Of a stretch of DNA of 64,000 nt, positions 44,101-56,340 are shown in pieces (within the stretch, counting starts at the first letter, position 1; each line of letters starts with the position of its first letter). The stretch covers positions 2,587,001 through 2,651,000 of the forward strand of contig JAAECO010000007.1 of the NCBI GenBank assembly GCA_036850795.1. The letters run 5' to 3'. This DNA is from Cordyceps javanica. Its lineage: Eukaryota; Ascomycota; Sordariomycetes; Hypocreales; Cordycipitaceae. The notes under the pieces were generated by a model, which saw only the letters and a list, made by a program, of their open reading frames with translations, was not told the DNA's origin and searched no databases. The position numbers were made by a program, and so were the translations under genes.

Positions 44101-46639
44101 GGCGAGATGCGTGTCAAGTTGGCCTGCGTGGGGGCAGTGACCTGTCCGCGAGCGCTGAGTGCGCGTCTCACGCTGGCGAGGAGCTTCTTCATCCCGGTAG
44201 CGGACATGGCTCCGTGGAATGGCTTCTCCTTGAACATGCGGCGAGACGGGGGTGTGAAGACAGTTGTCTGGCGATGGGCCATGCCTCCGCAGTCCTGGGC
44301 AGAAGTGTCCACAAAGGGTTGGCCCGGAGGGAGAATGTTGCCGCGGACGAGGCTGCCGGCTGGAGGCAGGAGGGTGGGAAAGTCGACGTCATTGGATGCC
44401 CTCTCAGAAAGATGCTCGCGGAGAGAGTCGTTGACACTATTGCTGCGCTTGTGCGAATGCCCGTGACGGACTTTCTTACCAGCTAATGCTCGTGGAGGAA
44501 CAGAGGCAACGCCAAACTGTTGTGTTTGGGCCACCGCTGGCACCGGATGAGGATGGGCGGCCCACGGCTGGCTGGTGTAGGAGGGCATGCCTTTCGGCAC
44601 CTTTCCGGGGAAGGGGCAAGAGACCACATCCATGCTATCTAGACTACGGGGTGAACCCTGCTGCGCTCGCGCCAGATCCATGGCGACGTTTTCTGGGGTC
44701 AGAGGCCGATCGCCAAAGACGACAAAGTCGCTAATCTTGGGGGTCTTGTTGGGGTCGGTGGAGAAGCCCACGTCGGGACCCTGGTGCCTTAGCAGGGATG
44801 GTGAGAGCGGCGGCTGACCGCCGACGGTTTGCCAGTATGACGGGGTCAGTGTCGGATCTCTGTGGCCGGCAATGCCGCCGGGCACGACAGTGGCCTCGAC
44901 ACCGAGAGCGTCGTCAAAGTCGGGGCCGTCCCAGTAGTGCGCGCAGACCCTGCGCCAGCACTTTTTCAGTTCGGCAATGACTCTGAGCTGTACTGTCCTA
45001 GTCTGCACATCGTCGGAGAGGTCATCGACCACACCGTTGAGAGAGTCGCAAAAGTCTTTTCGTAGGTCATAGTCGAGGAGAAAATCGTCTGTAAAATAAT
45101 TGAGAATCCAATGTCGGGTGGCGACAAAGGTGCGGACGCGAACGATCATGCCCACTTCGTCTTGGCGTGCCAATGCCCAGCGCATCCTTGCAAAGAGCAT
45201 GTGCAAGAGGTCGAGTGAGGAGAGAAAAGATCGATAGGTGAGGAAGAAGTCTGAGATCAATTCGTAGTCGAGAAAGCTTGGCGAAGTGATTTCGGCAACG
45301 AGCCGCGGGGGCGTAGCAGCAGCGACAGCGCCAGTGGTGGGAGCATAGCGAACGAGTCGACGATCGTCGCAGGCAGGGCGGAATGTGAGACTATTGAACA
45401 TGTCGGGTTCAATGACGAGATGTGTAGAAAGATGGGCAGATCGCATGGCACGCAGCCTCAGTGACGAAGGTAGTCGGCTGGGGCTCTTCGGGGCCGCCTG
45501 TGCCGCGACATGGCCGGGCGGCAGAAAGACTCCGGCTGATTGATTCCATGTAAAGTCTGCGACGGGCGGGTGGCTACGGGGCAGCGAGTTGAGCCTGGAG
45601 GCAGAACTCGAGCGCAAATCCTCGGTTGGAGCGTACGACGAGCCGCGAATCAGGGCGGTACCGCGGACAGTAAATCGAGGGGTGCCGAGGCGCCAGTTGG
45701 GAATGTTGATGTCGAGAAGCGGCGTAGCAGCAGAGAGATCGTCCATTGTGCGCGGGCGAGCATCGTCGATGGATGTGGCCGAAGCGGCCAAGGCAGCAGC
45801 CGGATCGGACGTCTTGGGAGCGGCCAGCTCGTGGATTGTGCTGTCGGAGAGCGCGCGGCGGTGACGGCTACGTCGGCTGGCGGCGCGTGAGGCGGGGACG
45901 CTAGCCATGCTACCGGTGACGGGGGAGTCTTGGGGTACGTCGACCCAGGGCGGATCGGGGGGCCTGATGGGAATGCGACTCTGATTCAACGACACTGGCG
46001 GAGACTCAAAAGACTGTGGAGGGGTAGCAGGCAGGTTGTAGGGCTGTTGGGTGCGCGATATGGAATGGTTGCGACGGACCGAGGGTCTGCAAGTCGGCGC
46101 AAGAAGCACCGTATTAGCCGTTTGAGGATCAAGTTGGGGAGCGAGGTCCTTGCGGGAGACGCAAGGTGTGAGACGGGCATTCCAGTGGACTTCTTGAACA
46201 GGCAAAAGGAGTGACCCGCTTTGCAGAAGAAGAAATAGGTTTGCAAGGCTAGGCAGGAAAGACAAGGCTGCACATACCTCAGATAGATGCGACCATTGTT
46301 CCCCACATTGGCAACGGCGAACTGGCGGCCGTCGCGGGCGGAGGCAGAGTGATCCCAGGCGGAATTCCACTTTTCAGAGTCGGCCTCACTCTGGCCGGCG
46401 CGAGAGGCAGATCGGCTGTGAAGGTAGTGACGGGCCTCAGTTGGGGGAACGAGAGGCTGCTTGCCGACTGAGGGTTTCCGAAGGGGCCTATGGGCGTGAG
46501 ACTTCGTCGCGGAGGTAGAGGCGGAGGTGGAAGTAGCGGCGGCGGCAGCAGCAGACGAGGATGTGGTTGCGGGGCGAAGAGGCGCGACGGCTCGGGGCGA
46601 TGACCTCTTGGAGGACTTGGGGACGGCGGAGGTAGTCAT
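41169..46639 (-). CDS. LTE1: Lte1-type Ras-family guanine nucleotide exchange factor
   Basis: Large exchange-factor-like protein related to yeast Lte1, which promotes mitotic exit at the bud cortex. Exons 46639-46278 and 46086-41169 (intron 191 nt) give 1759 residues. The RasGEF N-terminal motif is at about residues 380-500 (LVAEITSPSFLDYELISDFF, LTYRSFLSSLDLLHMLFARM, WILNYFTDDFLLDYDLRKDF). About 1000 residues of Ser/Pro-rich, probably disordered and phosphorylated sequence follow. The CDC25 catalytic-type domain lies at about 1500-1720 (LAQQFTLIEKDALNEIDWKE, VVIARFNIMVKWAISEIVLT, ERARCLIKMIHVAAHCRRYR, NFATLAQLTIALSSNEVTRL, VGIYTHDLLYNAQRP). Whether it still exchanges nucleotide is not decided by sequence; yeast Lte1 acts largely otherwise. 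The long frame also starts at 46370 without splicing, but the spliced model adds a Ser/Ala/Thr-rich N-terminus in frame. Confidence 0.88.
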
Positions 46640-47334
46640 GGCCGGGGAACGTTTGCGGCGGCCCGGGAGCGCGCGCGACGGCGACGGCGACGACGACGAC
46701 GAGTCGAGCCCGCGGGAGATATCGAGAGGGTAGAAGGCGAGGGACAGCGGCTCCGCCGAGCGCAGAGTCTCGACGGTAGACCGTGTGTCGAGGTTAGAGA
46801 GGTTGTCGCAAGCGGAGCAGACGGGGTGAATGGGCGAGCGTTTGGAAGTGTTGGCGTGCGTATGCGGGAAGAGGCGTCAAGTCGGTTCGATGTGGAAGCT
46901 ATCGAGGAATGCGCGCATTAGTTTGAGGCGAGCTCCGGGGCGGCGGTTTGATCGGGCTGGGTTGGTTGGCCGATTGGTTGGCGGGAGGGCGTTGTGCGGT
47001 GTGTCGTCGTTGGGGTGGGAGGGGGAAATATGATTTGGGAATAGCAGAAGCTTGGGGATGGAGTCGGTCGACTTTTTGTTATGGCGTTTCTTTTTTTCGG
47101 GGGGGGGCTAACGAGAGGGTTTTTGGGCGGGCGCCTCTCCAACAAGGCAGACGAGGTTCCAACGTACAAGACGGTCAAGGTAAGTAGAGGAGAGCTTCTT
47201 CTTCTTTTTTCTCTCTTCCCGTTTTCTCGTCTTGGCCGGGGGGGAGGAGGCAGGTCGCTGCGGCGCGACGCGCGGGGAGGGGGGAGGTTGACAAGAGCAG
47301 CTCAGGTGAGGAGAGCAGCTGTATGCATGAAGGT

Positions 47335-47357
47335 ACCTACTTACATAGTAAGTAGGT
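47335..47357. repeat. Perfect short inverted repeat
   Basis: ACCTACTTAC, three bases (ATA), then GTAAGTAGGT: ten complementary bases on each side. The same arms recur singly elsewhere between genes. It could be a mobile-element footprint or a hairpin; nothing else supports a function. Confidence 0.7.
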
Positions 47358-47950
47358 GATGTAAACGGTTTGTGGGCTGAGGAGTAGGAGGAAGACAAGG
47401 TGGCGGCAAAGAGGAAAAAGGAAAAATAAAAGAATTGGCCAGAAAAAAAAGCAAAGAAAAGAAAAGAGAGGCAACTTTTTTTTTTCGTTCAGTCGAGAGG
47501 TGTGTAGAGCCGAGAAAAGGCGGATGGGAACAATAAAAAGAAAAAATAATAATAAAAGGGAAAACTGAAGGGGGCCCGCGGTGACGAAAAGAGGCGGGCG
47601 GCGGCGGCGGCGGCGATGACGGGCCAACTAACAGCTACTGAGTACTGATGGAGGTTACATTTAGACTTGATGGCTTATTATGCAGCCTAGGGTGAAGGAT
47701 TGAGTGGTGGTGGTGGTGGTGGCGATGGTTAGTGGTTACCACTGACCAGCAGGCTGGCTGGCAATTGTGGCTGGCAGAAGCTGGCTGGGGACAAAGGGAG
47801 GAGGAACAGAGGAGAGTGCATGGGCGGGCGGGCGGGCATGACGCCTACCGGGAGCATGGATGAATAGCCCTTTTTTTGTTTTTATACCAGTAGCATCATT
47901 ACTTATCATCTAGACAACCAGGATTATTTTTCTTCAATGAGCCCCCCCCC

Positions 47951-48041
47951 TGTTAGCGCAGTCTTGTTGCAGGTGTTGGTTGGACTCGAGCAGGTCGAAG
48001 ACTCGAACATGAGAGCATGGGGGTTCTCTTATGCGCTAACA
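47951..48041. repeat. 91-nt element closed by a 10-bp perfect stem (possible structured RNA or tRNA-like relic)
   Basis: TGTTAGCGCA at 47951-47960 is the exact reverse complement of TGCGCTAACA at 48032-48041. Inside, GTCTT (47961) can pair with AAGAC (47998-48002), and CATGAGAG (48008-48015) pairs with CTCTTATG (48026-48033, one G-U pair) around a ten-base loop. The minus strand has a TAGCGCA stretch like a tRNA A box and GTTCGAGTC like a B box, but they are only about 30 bases apart and no cloverleaf forms. No protein is encoded here. Confidence 0.35.
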
Positions 48042-48809
48042 AGGATTATGTGTGCCATTCCGGATTAGCCAATGTAAGTACTTACTGATACTCCGTACTC
48101 CGTACTGTATGCTACTTGCTGCTGATTCCTACTGAATACTTACTGTTGGACAATCTATCGAGCCCGACTTGTCAAGTACGAGCCGCATGGACGCATGAGC
48201 GCATTATGCGGATTATGGTATTATGCGTCCGAATAATAGGTACGCTTCTTGCCTCCGCCCTTCTCCCCATACCAATTTCCTGCATCTGCTCGCATAAGTG
48301 CGCCAATCCCAGATCATACTGGCAATGACTTACCTTTGGCTACTCAAGTATAGCCTATAATAGGCAAGGTAGGCACGGCTAAATAAGCACACTGCCCCAT
48401 GACAATCTGCCTTTTGGTAGCAGGGTGTAGGGCCCGGGAGAACATGTAAGCACGCATGACAAGCGATTTTGAACAAGCATCATGACCAAAAAAGAGGAAT
48501 CAGGTCTACTGGTAATCTTCAGAGCAACTTTGTTCCCCTGCCAAGCCAGCCAGCCCGTCCGTCCGTCTATTCGTATCCCATCGACTCGCAACGGCAAACA
48601 TGAATCAGGGGAAAAAAGAAGAAAGAGAAGAAAGAAAGAAGAAGAAGAAGAAGAAGAAGACACCCTGTATTTACAACTCGCGGAGAAAAAAAACTGCCCC
48701 CCTGGTAAGTAGCAACGGCGGCGAGAGAAACATCCATCAGTGGCCCCGTCCGTGTGGCTGTAGGTATGGCTGTGGCTGTGACGCTCAGGTCCCGTGGCCG
48801 TGGCAGGAG

Positions 48810-48841
48810 GCAAGGCAAGGCAAGGCAAGGCAAGGCAAGGC
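48810..48841. repeat. (GGCAA)n pentanucleotide repeat
   Basis: Six copies of ggcaa in a row, followed after 60 bases by a related gcaagc/gcaggc tract. A degenerate form of the same unit (gcaag, gcgag, gcaaa) occurs at about 17225-17290. Confidence 0.9.
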
Positions 48842-49626
48842 TACAAAGTTAGCGGTATGTGTCAGTGAAAAAGGTGGGAAAAAGTCGGCAAGCGAGCAAG
48901 CAAGCAGGCAGGCAAGCAAGTTTGGCTGCCAAGCTTTGGCTCGAGCCGAATCGGGTGCCATCTTACTCGCTCCCCGGTTCATGACTAGTCTTCTTCTTCT
49001 TCTTTTTTATTTTATTTTATATTTTTTTTGGTTATTTGATGAATCAAATGAGAAAAATCGTTCTTCTTTTTGTCAGCATGTGAAAAGCAGCAGCAGCAAA
49101 ATAATAATAATAGAAAAATAAAATAGTAATAAAATCAGGCAACGCCAGAATACTAATACGAGGGAGGCTGTGTGGCTATATGTAAACGAAACGAAACAAT
49201 TACTCGTCATCATTATTCAGGGCCTTTAATAAGAAAGAAACAAAAACAGAAACAAAAACAAATGCCAACCGTACAACTGCAAAACAGAATTGTCGTCGGT
49301 ACATGGCAATGGTGTGCCTGATGATGGATTCTTCCTCTCCCTTGCATCCTTTGTTCTTTTTTTAACCTCTGTCTCCCTTGCATCCTACTTAGCCACCAAC
49401 ACACCCCTCCACTACCAACACCACTTCGCACCACCATGATAAACTCAGTACTTGCCACCACGACCATCACTGAATGTAACCGAAAAAAAAGGACTAGATT
49501 CACGAAACCGCACCTCGGTCGCTCCCTAACACTTTTTTAGTCCGGGCGGATGGTGGGGCCGCTTGGAAAAGAGAGAGGGGGCGGCGCGCTCTGTTGTTTC
49601 CCTCGCTGCTGCCTCGTCCAGCAAGG

Positions 49627-49698
49627 CCCAACCTTATCCAGCCATCCAGCCATCCAGCATGCCAGCCTGCCAGCCAGCCAGCCTGCCAGCCAGCCGGT
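49627..49698. repeat. CAGC-based tandem repeat (ccagccatccagccat / ccagcctgccagcc)
   Basis: Imperfect 4- to 8-base units built on CAGC, spanning about 70 bases in non-coding sequence. Confidence 0.85.
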
Positions 49699-51930
49699 CC
49701 GCGTCCCACCTGCGAGCCGGGATCCCGGCCGAGGTTGTTGCAGGGGGGCCGTCCCGTCATTGCGTTTCTCTCTTGGCTCTTGGTCCATGGATTTCGTGCT
49801 CGGTACTGGTAGGGTCGGGACCGGGGGCCCATACATCGGGATACCGCGTCCAGATTTCCAAACCAAATCAGCCAATTGCCAACCAACCCCCTCCCTTGTT
49901 GCCCATTGTATCCATCTACTCAATACCCATCTCAACTGGTGCGAAGCCAGTATCAGTACCCCGTAAAAGTGATCTCTTCCCGGTATCCCGTATATGGAGT
50001 ACCTACCCGCCGACTTTTTTTTTTTTATAAATCGTCCAGCCACACCGCAAAAGCTGCAAAAGAGGGCGTCGGCGGCGCTCGTCCCGGTCGTCACAAAGCA
50101 GACCCCCAGGGGAGGGCCCGCCTTTGACATGATCAAGCTCGGAAAACAATGCCAGATGGCTTGCTTGCCATGAGGGATAGAATTGAGCCAAGAATGCAAC
50201 CTCGGAGAAGAGAGAGCGAGAGAGCGAGAGAGAGAAAAGAAAAGCCCAAATATTGTCATTAAACTTTGCCAGCATCCTCCTCCTCCTCCAATAGTCATCC
50301 GTTCCTCGGGGAGGCGGCACCCCCCTGTCCGCTTACTGGGTATCGTTAGTAGTCTTGACCACGGCAAAGAAAAAATACAGACTATTGAAGATGACGGAAA
50401 TTCATCAATCACACCTTGACGATTGCGGATCGAATTGAGACTAAAAGCAAAAACACAAGCCTCCGAGATGAAGAAAAGGGTCCTGGCCTAATCTGTAGTC
50501 TAATAGTCTAATTTTCCATGTTACTTTTCATGTCCGGTCTTTTCACGTCATGTCATGTTTTATGTATATTCATATATAAATTCTTCTTTCAAACCTCGGT
50601 TCCCTTTCTCAGTAAGCATCATTCTCCCCTTCCCCCCCCCCCATCTCAGAATGGACCACAACGACAATCATCGATCCTCCTGCATCGCTTTTCCGGTTGC
50701 CGGCAGCATGCATCAACTTGCAAACGGCCCCAGCTTCCGATTCACCCGTCGTCGCCGCCGCCGCCGCCTCCCTGGTTTCCCGCTCGCTTCTTTTCCGCCT
50801 GCCGACTATTTTCTTTCCTTCTTCTCCTTCTTCTCCTTTTTTTTTTTCCTTTTTCCTTCTTTGAATTGTTTGTCTTCCTCCTCTTGTTTTTTTTTCTTGG
50901 CCTCTCCCTCGCACATGACTCGCCGACTCCCACATCACCACCACCTTTTTTCTCTTTTTTTTTTTTTCGTTTTAAAAAAAGTTGGGCATATACCTCCGTA
51001 CATCCACCCAATCCTCCCCCAGTCCCATCCTCCCTCACGCCATCTGTACCTTGTACCTGCATCTATCAATCATGCCATCACGAATAACCAACCCCTTCTC
51101 CTCCTCCTCCTCCTCCTCCTTCTCCTTCATTGCGTGGGACCAGATTTTGGGCCCCTCGTATTTGTATTTGCTGTCAGCCCCCCGCCGCCCTACATCCCAA
51201 TCTGCACTCATCTTTCAATTCCCCAGTAACCCCAGCCCCTCCTATCCGGCCTCTACCCCCCTTCCTTTCCTCCTGTAAAGCCTTTTCTTTTTTTTTCTTT
51301 TTTTTTTTTCGATTCCTGAATCCCGGGTGAACCTGACACTCTGGTAGAATCCAGAAAAAGAAAAAGAAAAAGTGATGCATCTGCTCGCGAGTCGCCAGCA
51401 GACAACCCAACATGGAGACAATACTGTGATATCCGGGCAAGGCCGCACTAACCTCTCAGCCTCTTCAACCCCCTTTTTTTCTTCGTCTCTTGGTACAGAG
51501 GAACCTACTCCATCTTCTCGCATAGCCGTCCCTGGGTGTGTCTTGCATTTCATGTCCCTTATTTTCCATCCTTGACTTGGCCCAACCACCACCACCACCA
51601 CTACCACTGCCGCCGCCGCCGCCGACGTCGTCTACAACAGTAATTTGTACAGATCACCAAGAAAAATAAATATCAAACGCCTGCTCTCTTCAACACATTC
51701 ACTTTATTAGCCCTTCCACCCACTGACAGGCTGACTGAGTGACAGGTTGACAGCCAACCTGATCCCTGCACAGCTGACCTAGTCTCTTTCACACCATTCA
51801 CCTCCAATACCACCGTGAAACTTTTTCTTCTTCATCGTCATTCTTTTTGCATGTCATGTTCGCGCCTAGTCTTGCCATTTCCAGCACGCGTCTATGAATT
51901 TCCCTTTATATAAAACCCCTACTCTAGCTT

Positions 51931-54549
51931 CTATCCCCTCAAATCATTCATATTCTCAACCAATAGGTCCACAAACGTCTCCAGCACGTTGCTCTCCGGC
52001 CCTCCTGCCTTGGCCTCAAAGATGCAGTCCAGAATCGTCTTGATCCCTACGCCCACATTCTCCCCTCCCGTCCGCTCCTGCACCATCCCAATCACCTGGC
52101 CAATGTCTCCGCTGCTAAACGATTTGGACTCGTGCAGCACGTTGCCCAGCTCCCGCAGGTTCGACACCGCCGGCACCGCCACCTTCTTTGCAAAGTCCTG
52201 GTCCACCTCCAGCATCTTCAGCACCGACGCCTTGGACGTCGTCACGAATACCAACAAACGGTGGCCCTGCGCAGATAAACAAAATTAGCTTCATTCTTCT
52301 TCCTCGTACATTTTTTTCTCGTAAACACCTAACACGTACCCTGGGTGGCTTCGACACAATGAGCGTCGTCAGAGCCTCGAGCATCACGTTCGAGAACCGC
52401 GATCCGATCGGGTTCCAACCAATCAAACGCTCAAAGTCGTCCAAAATTAGAATACTAGCAGGCGACTTGTACGCATCCGCAAATGCCTTGTGCACGTAGT
52501 CCTTCTTGGCAAAGTCGTCCCGGTATCCCACCAGGTCCGCCGGCGTGACCATCTTGACGAAGGGAAAGTCCGACTGCGTCGCAATGTGTGCCGCCAGCGC
52601 CGTCTTGCCGGACCCGCGCGGGCCGTGGAACAGCACCGACGAGTTGAACTTGTTCGGGTTTTGCTTGATCATGCCCACCACGCGCATCATCTCTTGAATG
52701 GTCGCGTTGATGTGTCCGCCGTACGGCAGGATGCCCAGACGGACGGCATCCTCCAGCTCAGCCTCCGAAACACCGTAAGCAGGCCGCACTTCGGTGAGGG
52801 CGTTCATGAAGTCGGCACGGTTGACCTTCATGTTGGCAACATCCTGCTTCACAGCCGCCATCTGGCCAACCTCGGTGTGGCGGGAAAACGCAAACGAGGC
52901 CGACGCCTTGACAAGGCCGTTCAACTCGGCTCCCGAGTAGTTCTTTGTCAAGCTAGCAAGCTCCTCTAGGTTCACGTCCGGATCCAGGAGCCCGTTCGTC
53001 TTCATCTTGGAAGTGTGGATCTTCAGAATCTCCAGACGGCCCTCCTCGTCAGGCAGAGAAATCTCGAGGTGCACCTCCAAACGGCCAGGACGGAGCAGCG
53101 CGTCATCAATCATGTCCTTGCGATTGGTCATTCCGATCAACAGAATGTTGTTCAGCTGGTCAACACCGTCAAGCTTCGACAGCAGCTGGTTGACAACACT
53201 GTCTCCCACGCCAGTGCCGCCGCCAGCTCCTGAGCCACGCTGCTTGCACACAGCATCCAGTTCGTCAAAAATGATAATGTGCAGGCTGGACTCGTCGCCC
53301 TTTTCCTTGTACTCCTTCTCCGCGTCGGCAAACAGCTTTCGAATGTTCTCCTCCGACTGACCAACATACTTGTTGAGCACCTCGGGACCATTGATGACCT
53401 TGGGAGGTCTGGCGTTCAACATCTTACCAATCTGTCGAGCGATGAGAGTCTTGCCGGTACCCGGAGGTCCGTACAGAAGCATACCCTTGACGTGGGGGAT
53501 GCCCATCTTGGCAACCAGGCCAGGGGGGAACACACGAGACGCAAACGCACGACGGAAGATGGTGGAGAACTCGTCACCGAGACCACCAATGCCCATGTCC
53601 TCAAACTTGAAGTCGGGAGCCAGAATAGCATTGGAGTTGGGCTTGTTCATGGACGGCTTGAGGTTGAAATCACCTTTGCCGTCCCGGTGGAAGAGGACTC
53701 GAGTTTGGTTCGTCAAGATACCACGGGCATGAGCCTCTCGGCGCTTCTGAGAGCCCTCCCCGCCGCCCATGGCAAGATCTACCAAGCCGACGGTCTTGAC
53801 AACGATGCGCAGCGGAATGTTGCGAACATCCATGATCAAGGGCTGGCCAGGCGCCAGCACCTGGTTTGCGTATGTGTCTAGGAACAGTTTGGCGAGCTCG
53901 TCCTCGTCGTATGGTACGTCGGTCTTCTTGCTGGGCGATGCGAAACCGATCTCGAGGTCCAGAGATCCCAGGTACGCCTTGCTACTAGACTGGAAAGGGT
54001 CGAAAATCTCGCCGGTGAACTGGTCGCGCATCGTGATGCCTGACCAGCTGCGCTGCGGGTCCGACAAGCTGATGCAGCCAGAGGGGAAGCCGGGGACGGG
54101 CTTGGCGGTAACGACATATTCGCCTGTCGGGTCACCGCCGCGGATGAGAAGGTAAAGATCGGATCCGTCGCGGCCGGAGGGGAAGTCGTCGGGCGAAACG
54201 GCGCATCTGTCAAGCGGTCAGCTTCCAGTCGCACCACAGACAGACCATGTGCAGGTACTTACACGTTGCTGTAGATGAGTCGCACTTGTAGGGTCTTGTC
54301 CGCAACCTTTTCGACCTGGAGCGGCACCCGTCGCCCGCCTCCAGTAGGTCCAGCCGTTGGCTTCTCGCCGGAGGGCGGTGGTCTTTGGCCAGCGCGGGGG
54401 TCGCCATATCCCTGGCCCTGAGGTGCGCCATACCCAGGGCCGCCTCCGTACCCTTGACCGGGAGGCGGCGGTCGAGGGTTGCCGCCAGGCAGGCTGCTGC
54501 CGCCAAAGGGGCCCCGGCCGGGACCTCCAGGAGGTGGAAGTCGAGACAT
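51931..54549 (-). CDS. SEC18: Sec18, AAA+ ATPase that disassembles SNARE complexes (NSF)
   Basis: Hexameric ATPase that, with Sec17, unwinds SNARE bundles after membrane fusion throughout the secretory pathway. Three exons (54549-54263, 54206-52340, 52266-51931; introns 56 and 73 nt) give 829 residues. A Gly/Pro-rich N-terminal tail of about 70 residues is followed by the N domain, then D1 with Walker A GPPGTGKT at about 341-348, Walker B IIIFDEL and second-region-of-homology GMTNRKDMIDDALLRPGR. D2 has GPRGSGKT near 623 and ILILDDFERLIGW. The last exon restores SKPPRGHRLLVFVTTS and the C-terminal helical part. The frame also stays open upstream of 54549, but the chosen start gives the usual Gly/Pro-rich N-terminus. 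Confidence 0.96.
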
Positions 54550-56340
54550 GGTGACGTAGGTAGCTTGCCCCTTGTGCTGAGACCGACAATATAGGTGGCT
54601 TTGTTCTTGATTTGACAATTGGTTGTCTTGTATTGGAGTGGGAGAAATTAAATTATGATGGACAGAAGAGGAAGATGTAAATGACAGAAAGAGCAGGCTG
54701 GGTTTGAAACAGCCTGCGTTGTTGGAGATCTGTCGGAGCTTGTCCTGGTCGCGGGGCGGCGACTTCGCCCCACTGCACAGGCAGTGCCACCTCCACGGGA
54801 CAGATGGCAGATGGTTCGAGACTGGACGAGCCAGGCACCAGCATTTGATTCCAACAAATCCCAACAATTTGATCACGGGGCCGAAAAAATAGAACTCGTT
54901 ACACCGGGCTCGATCTTTGTAGAGGTTTTGGGTGGATGATGGTGACAACAGCTTTACCAGTTCTCTAGGGTAAGAGGTAGGGGCTTGTTCATGAGGTGCG
55001 TCGCTTTCTCAGTTTGAATGCCGTAATACGTGTCTTCAAGACGGGCAAGGAACGTCATTTGATCATTCACGTGTCCTTGATCTATGGGAATCCGAAAGAG
55101 TAGTTATGCTAATGTAGTCTCTGATCCTAGTATAATTATAGTCTGTCGCTTGGAGCGTTGTTCTGTTGTCAGAGCCACAACTGTCCTTATTAGAGGTTTA
55201 GGTCTGTTCCTTTCCCAACTCGGTGTTTCTGACCATGTACTTCTTATTCCCCTATTGATCTGCGCAAATCAGATCTATTGACGAGAAAAAAGAAGCCCTG
55301 CTTTGGGTTGCAAAAGCTATTACTCGGCGCCCCCGGTGCGGCACCGTCTGAATCCGGCATGCAGCCTATCTTGCATTCTTCGTTTTTTCTTTCCCCTTGT
55401 CTTCCTTTCTGTTTCTTTTCTATTTTTCCTGAGACAGTTATCAGATCTATATGATCTATTCTACGGCATAAACGTTTTTCATGGCTGAAGGGTTAACAAA
55501 GGACAACTTCAAGCCGGACTCCTCGTCACGTAGAGATAAATTAGCAACATTAGAAAAAACAGCAATATCAAGAAAGAGGGAAGAGTCCGAAAAAGAGAAT
55601 GTAGGAGCAGCGATAGAAAATGATTGCCCCATCTTTCGTCCTTGTTATTTGATTAGACGCTCAAAGTCTTATGACAATTGCTCTAGCTTCCGAAGCCAAG
55701 CGAAATCACCAAGCACCCTGGGCTAAAGGAGCATGGATCACCCTTGTTGAGTTTCTGGCGAGCGCGTAATCCATCACTGACCTATTTGGCTTTGTGTATC
55801 CATTCTTCCGGTTGTATGTCTCCTGGTCGAGAAATAGCTCGACGAGATTAGTCCTGCGTTGGCTCTGAAGGGCAGGCATGAGCAGCTTTGATCTGTCTGA
55901 TCAAGTGCGGATCCGGCAAATCTTCTGCATCGTGCTGGGGATGAATCACTGATAGCTGGCAAAGGATGATGGTCCTCGTTGAGGAAGAATTGAGAGGCAG
56001 ATGGGATGATATAGCCAAGAAAAGGCTGGACGCCCTTGTTTGGTCTGAACTCCGCCCTTGTATACACCTTTATGTTCTAGTCTTGGAAACCGCGCACCGA
56101 GATCACAAAGGTAGCAAGTTTTAAAATCGTAGGTTGGGGTTAAGGACACCAGCCACTACGACACAAGCTATGACCCGGTGGACACTGACAGCATGTAGAT
56201 GAACCAGTTTCACAGACCGACAGCGCCATGTCGGGCATCAGTGACAAAACACCACGAAAAAGATATAAATTAAATTCGTGTAACCATGCATTTGTCATGA
56301 CAACTAACTGTACAGGCGTTCTGGAGGAGCTATGCCGGGG
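54550..56340. other. Intergenic; possible remnants of a DNA transposon
   Basis: About 1.8 kb between the start of SEC18 and the end of the bZIP gene. The first 350 bases are the SEC18 leader and promoter. From about 55480 to 56120 base use differs from neighbouring genes and frames are broken by stops; see the separate remnant entry. Confidence 0.45.
55481..56120 (+). pseudogene. Possible degenerate transposase-like fragments
   Basis: An 81-codon frame at 55481-55726 is Lys/Glu/Arg-rich (MAEGLTKDNFKPDSSSRRDK onward). At about 55977-56118 a second plus-strand stretch reads VEEELRGRWDDIAKKRLDAL and onward, which recalls the C-terminal helix region of Tc1/mariner transposases (EELxxxWDxI...). 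Stops and frame changes separate the two. No terminal repeats were recognised. This is a weak resemblance; ordinary non-coding sequence is the alternative. Confidence 0.22.

Larger units (their letters stand above)
46640..51930. other. Gene-poor stretch between the LTE1-like and SEC18 genes
   Basis: About 5.3 kb with no gene I can support. The first kilobase is GA-rich on the plus strand (CT-rich on the strand of LTE1) and is probably its promoter and leader. The rest holds microsatellites, homopolymers and the inverted repeats listed separately. Long frames such as 49537-50412 (minus) and 50555-51229 (plus) encode only low-complexity peptides. Confidence 0.55.

Noticed and set aside
48550..48960. 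CRISPR-like array in the GGCAA/GCAAG region
   Set aside because: These are contiguous microsatellites without spacers, in a eukaryotic genome.
49537..50412. 291-codon minus-strand frame in the gene-poor region
   Set aside because: Its middle part is the CAGC repeat read as GWLAGWLAGW; no start context, splice partners or domain.
50555..51229. 224-codon plus-strand frame in CT-rich sequence
   Set aside because: Encodes mainly Phe/Ser/Pro runs from pyrimidine tracts; typical non-coding low complexity.
54259..54948. Longer N-terminus for Sec18 starting at 54948
   Set aside because: The upstream part is 5' leader sequence read through; the MSRLPPPGGPGRG start at 54549 gives the usual Gly/Pro-rich N-terminus.
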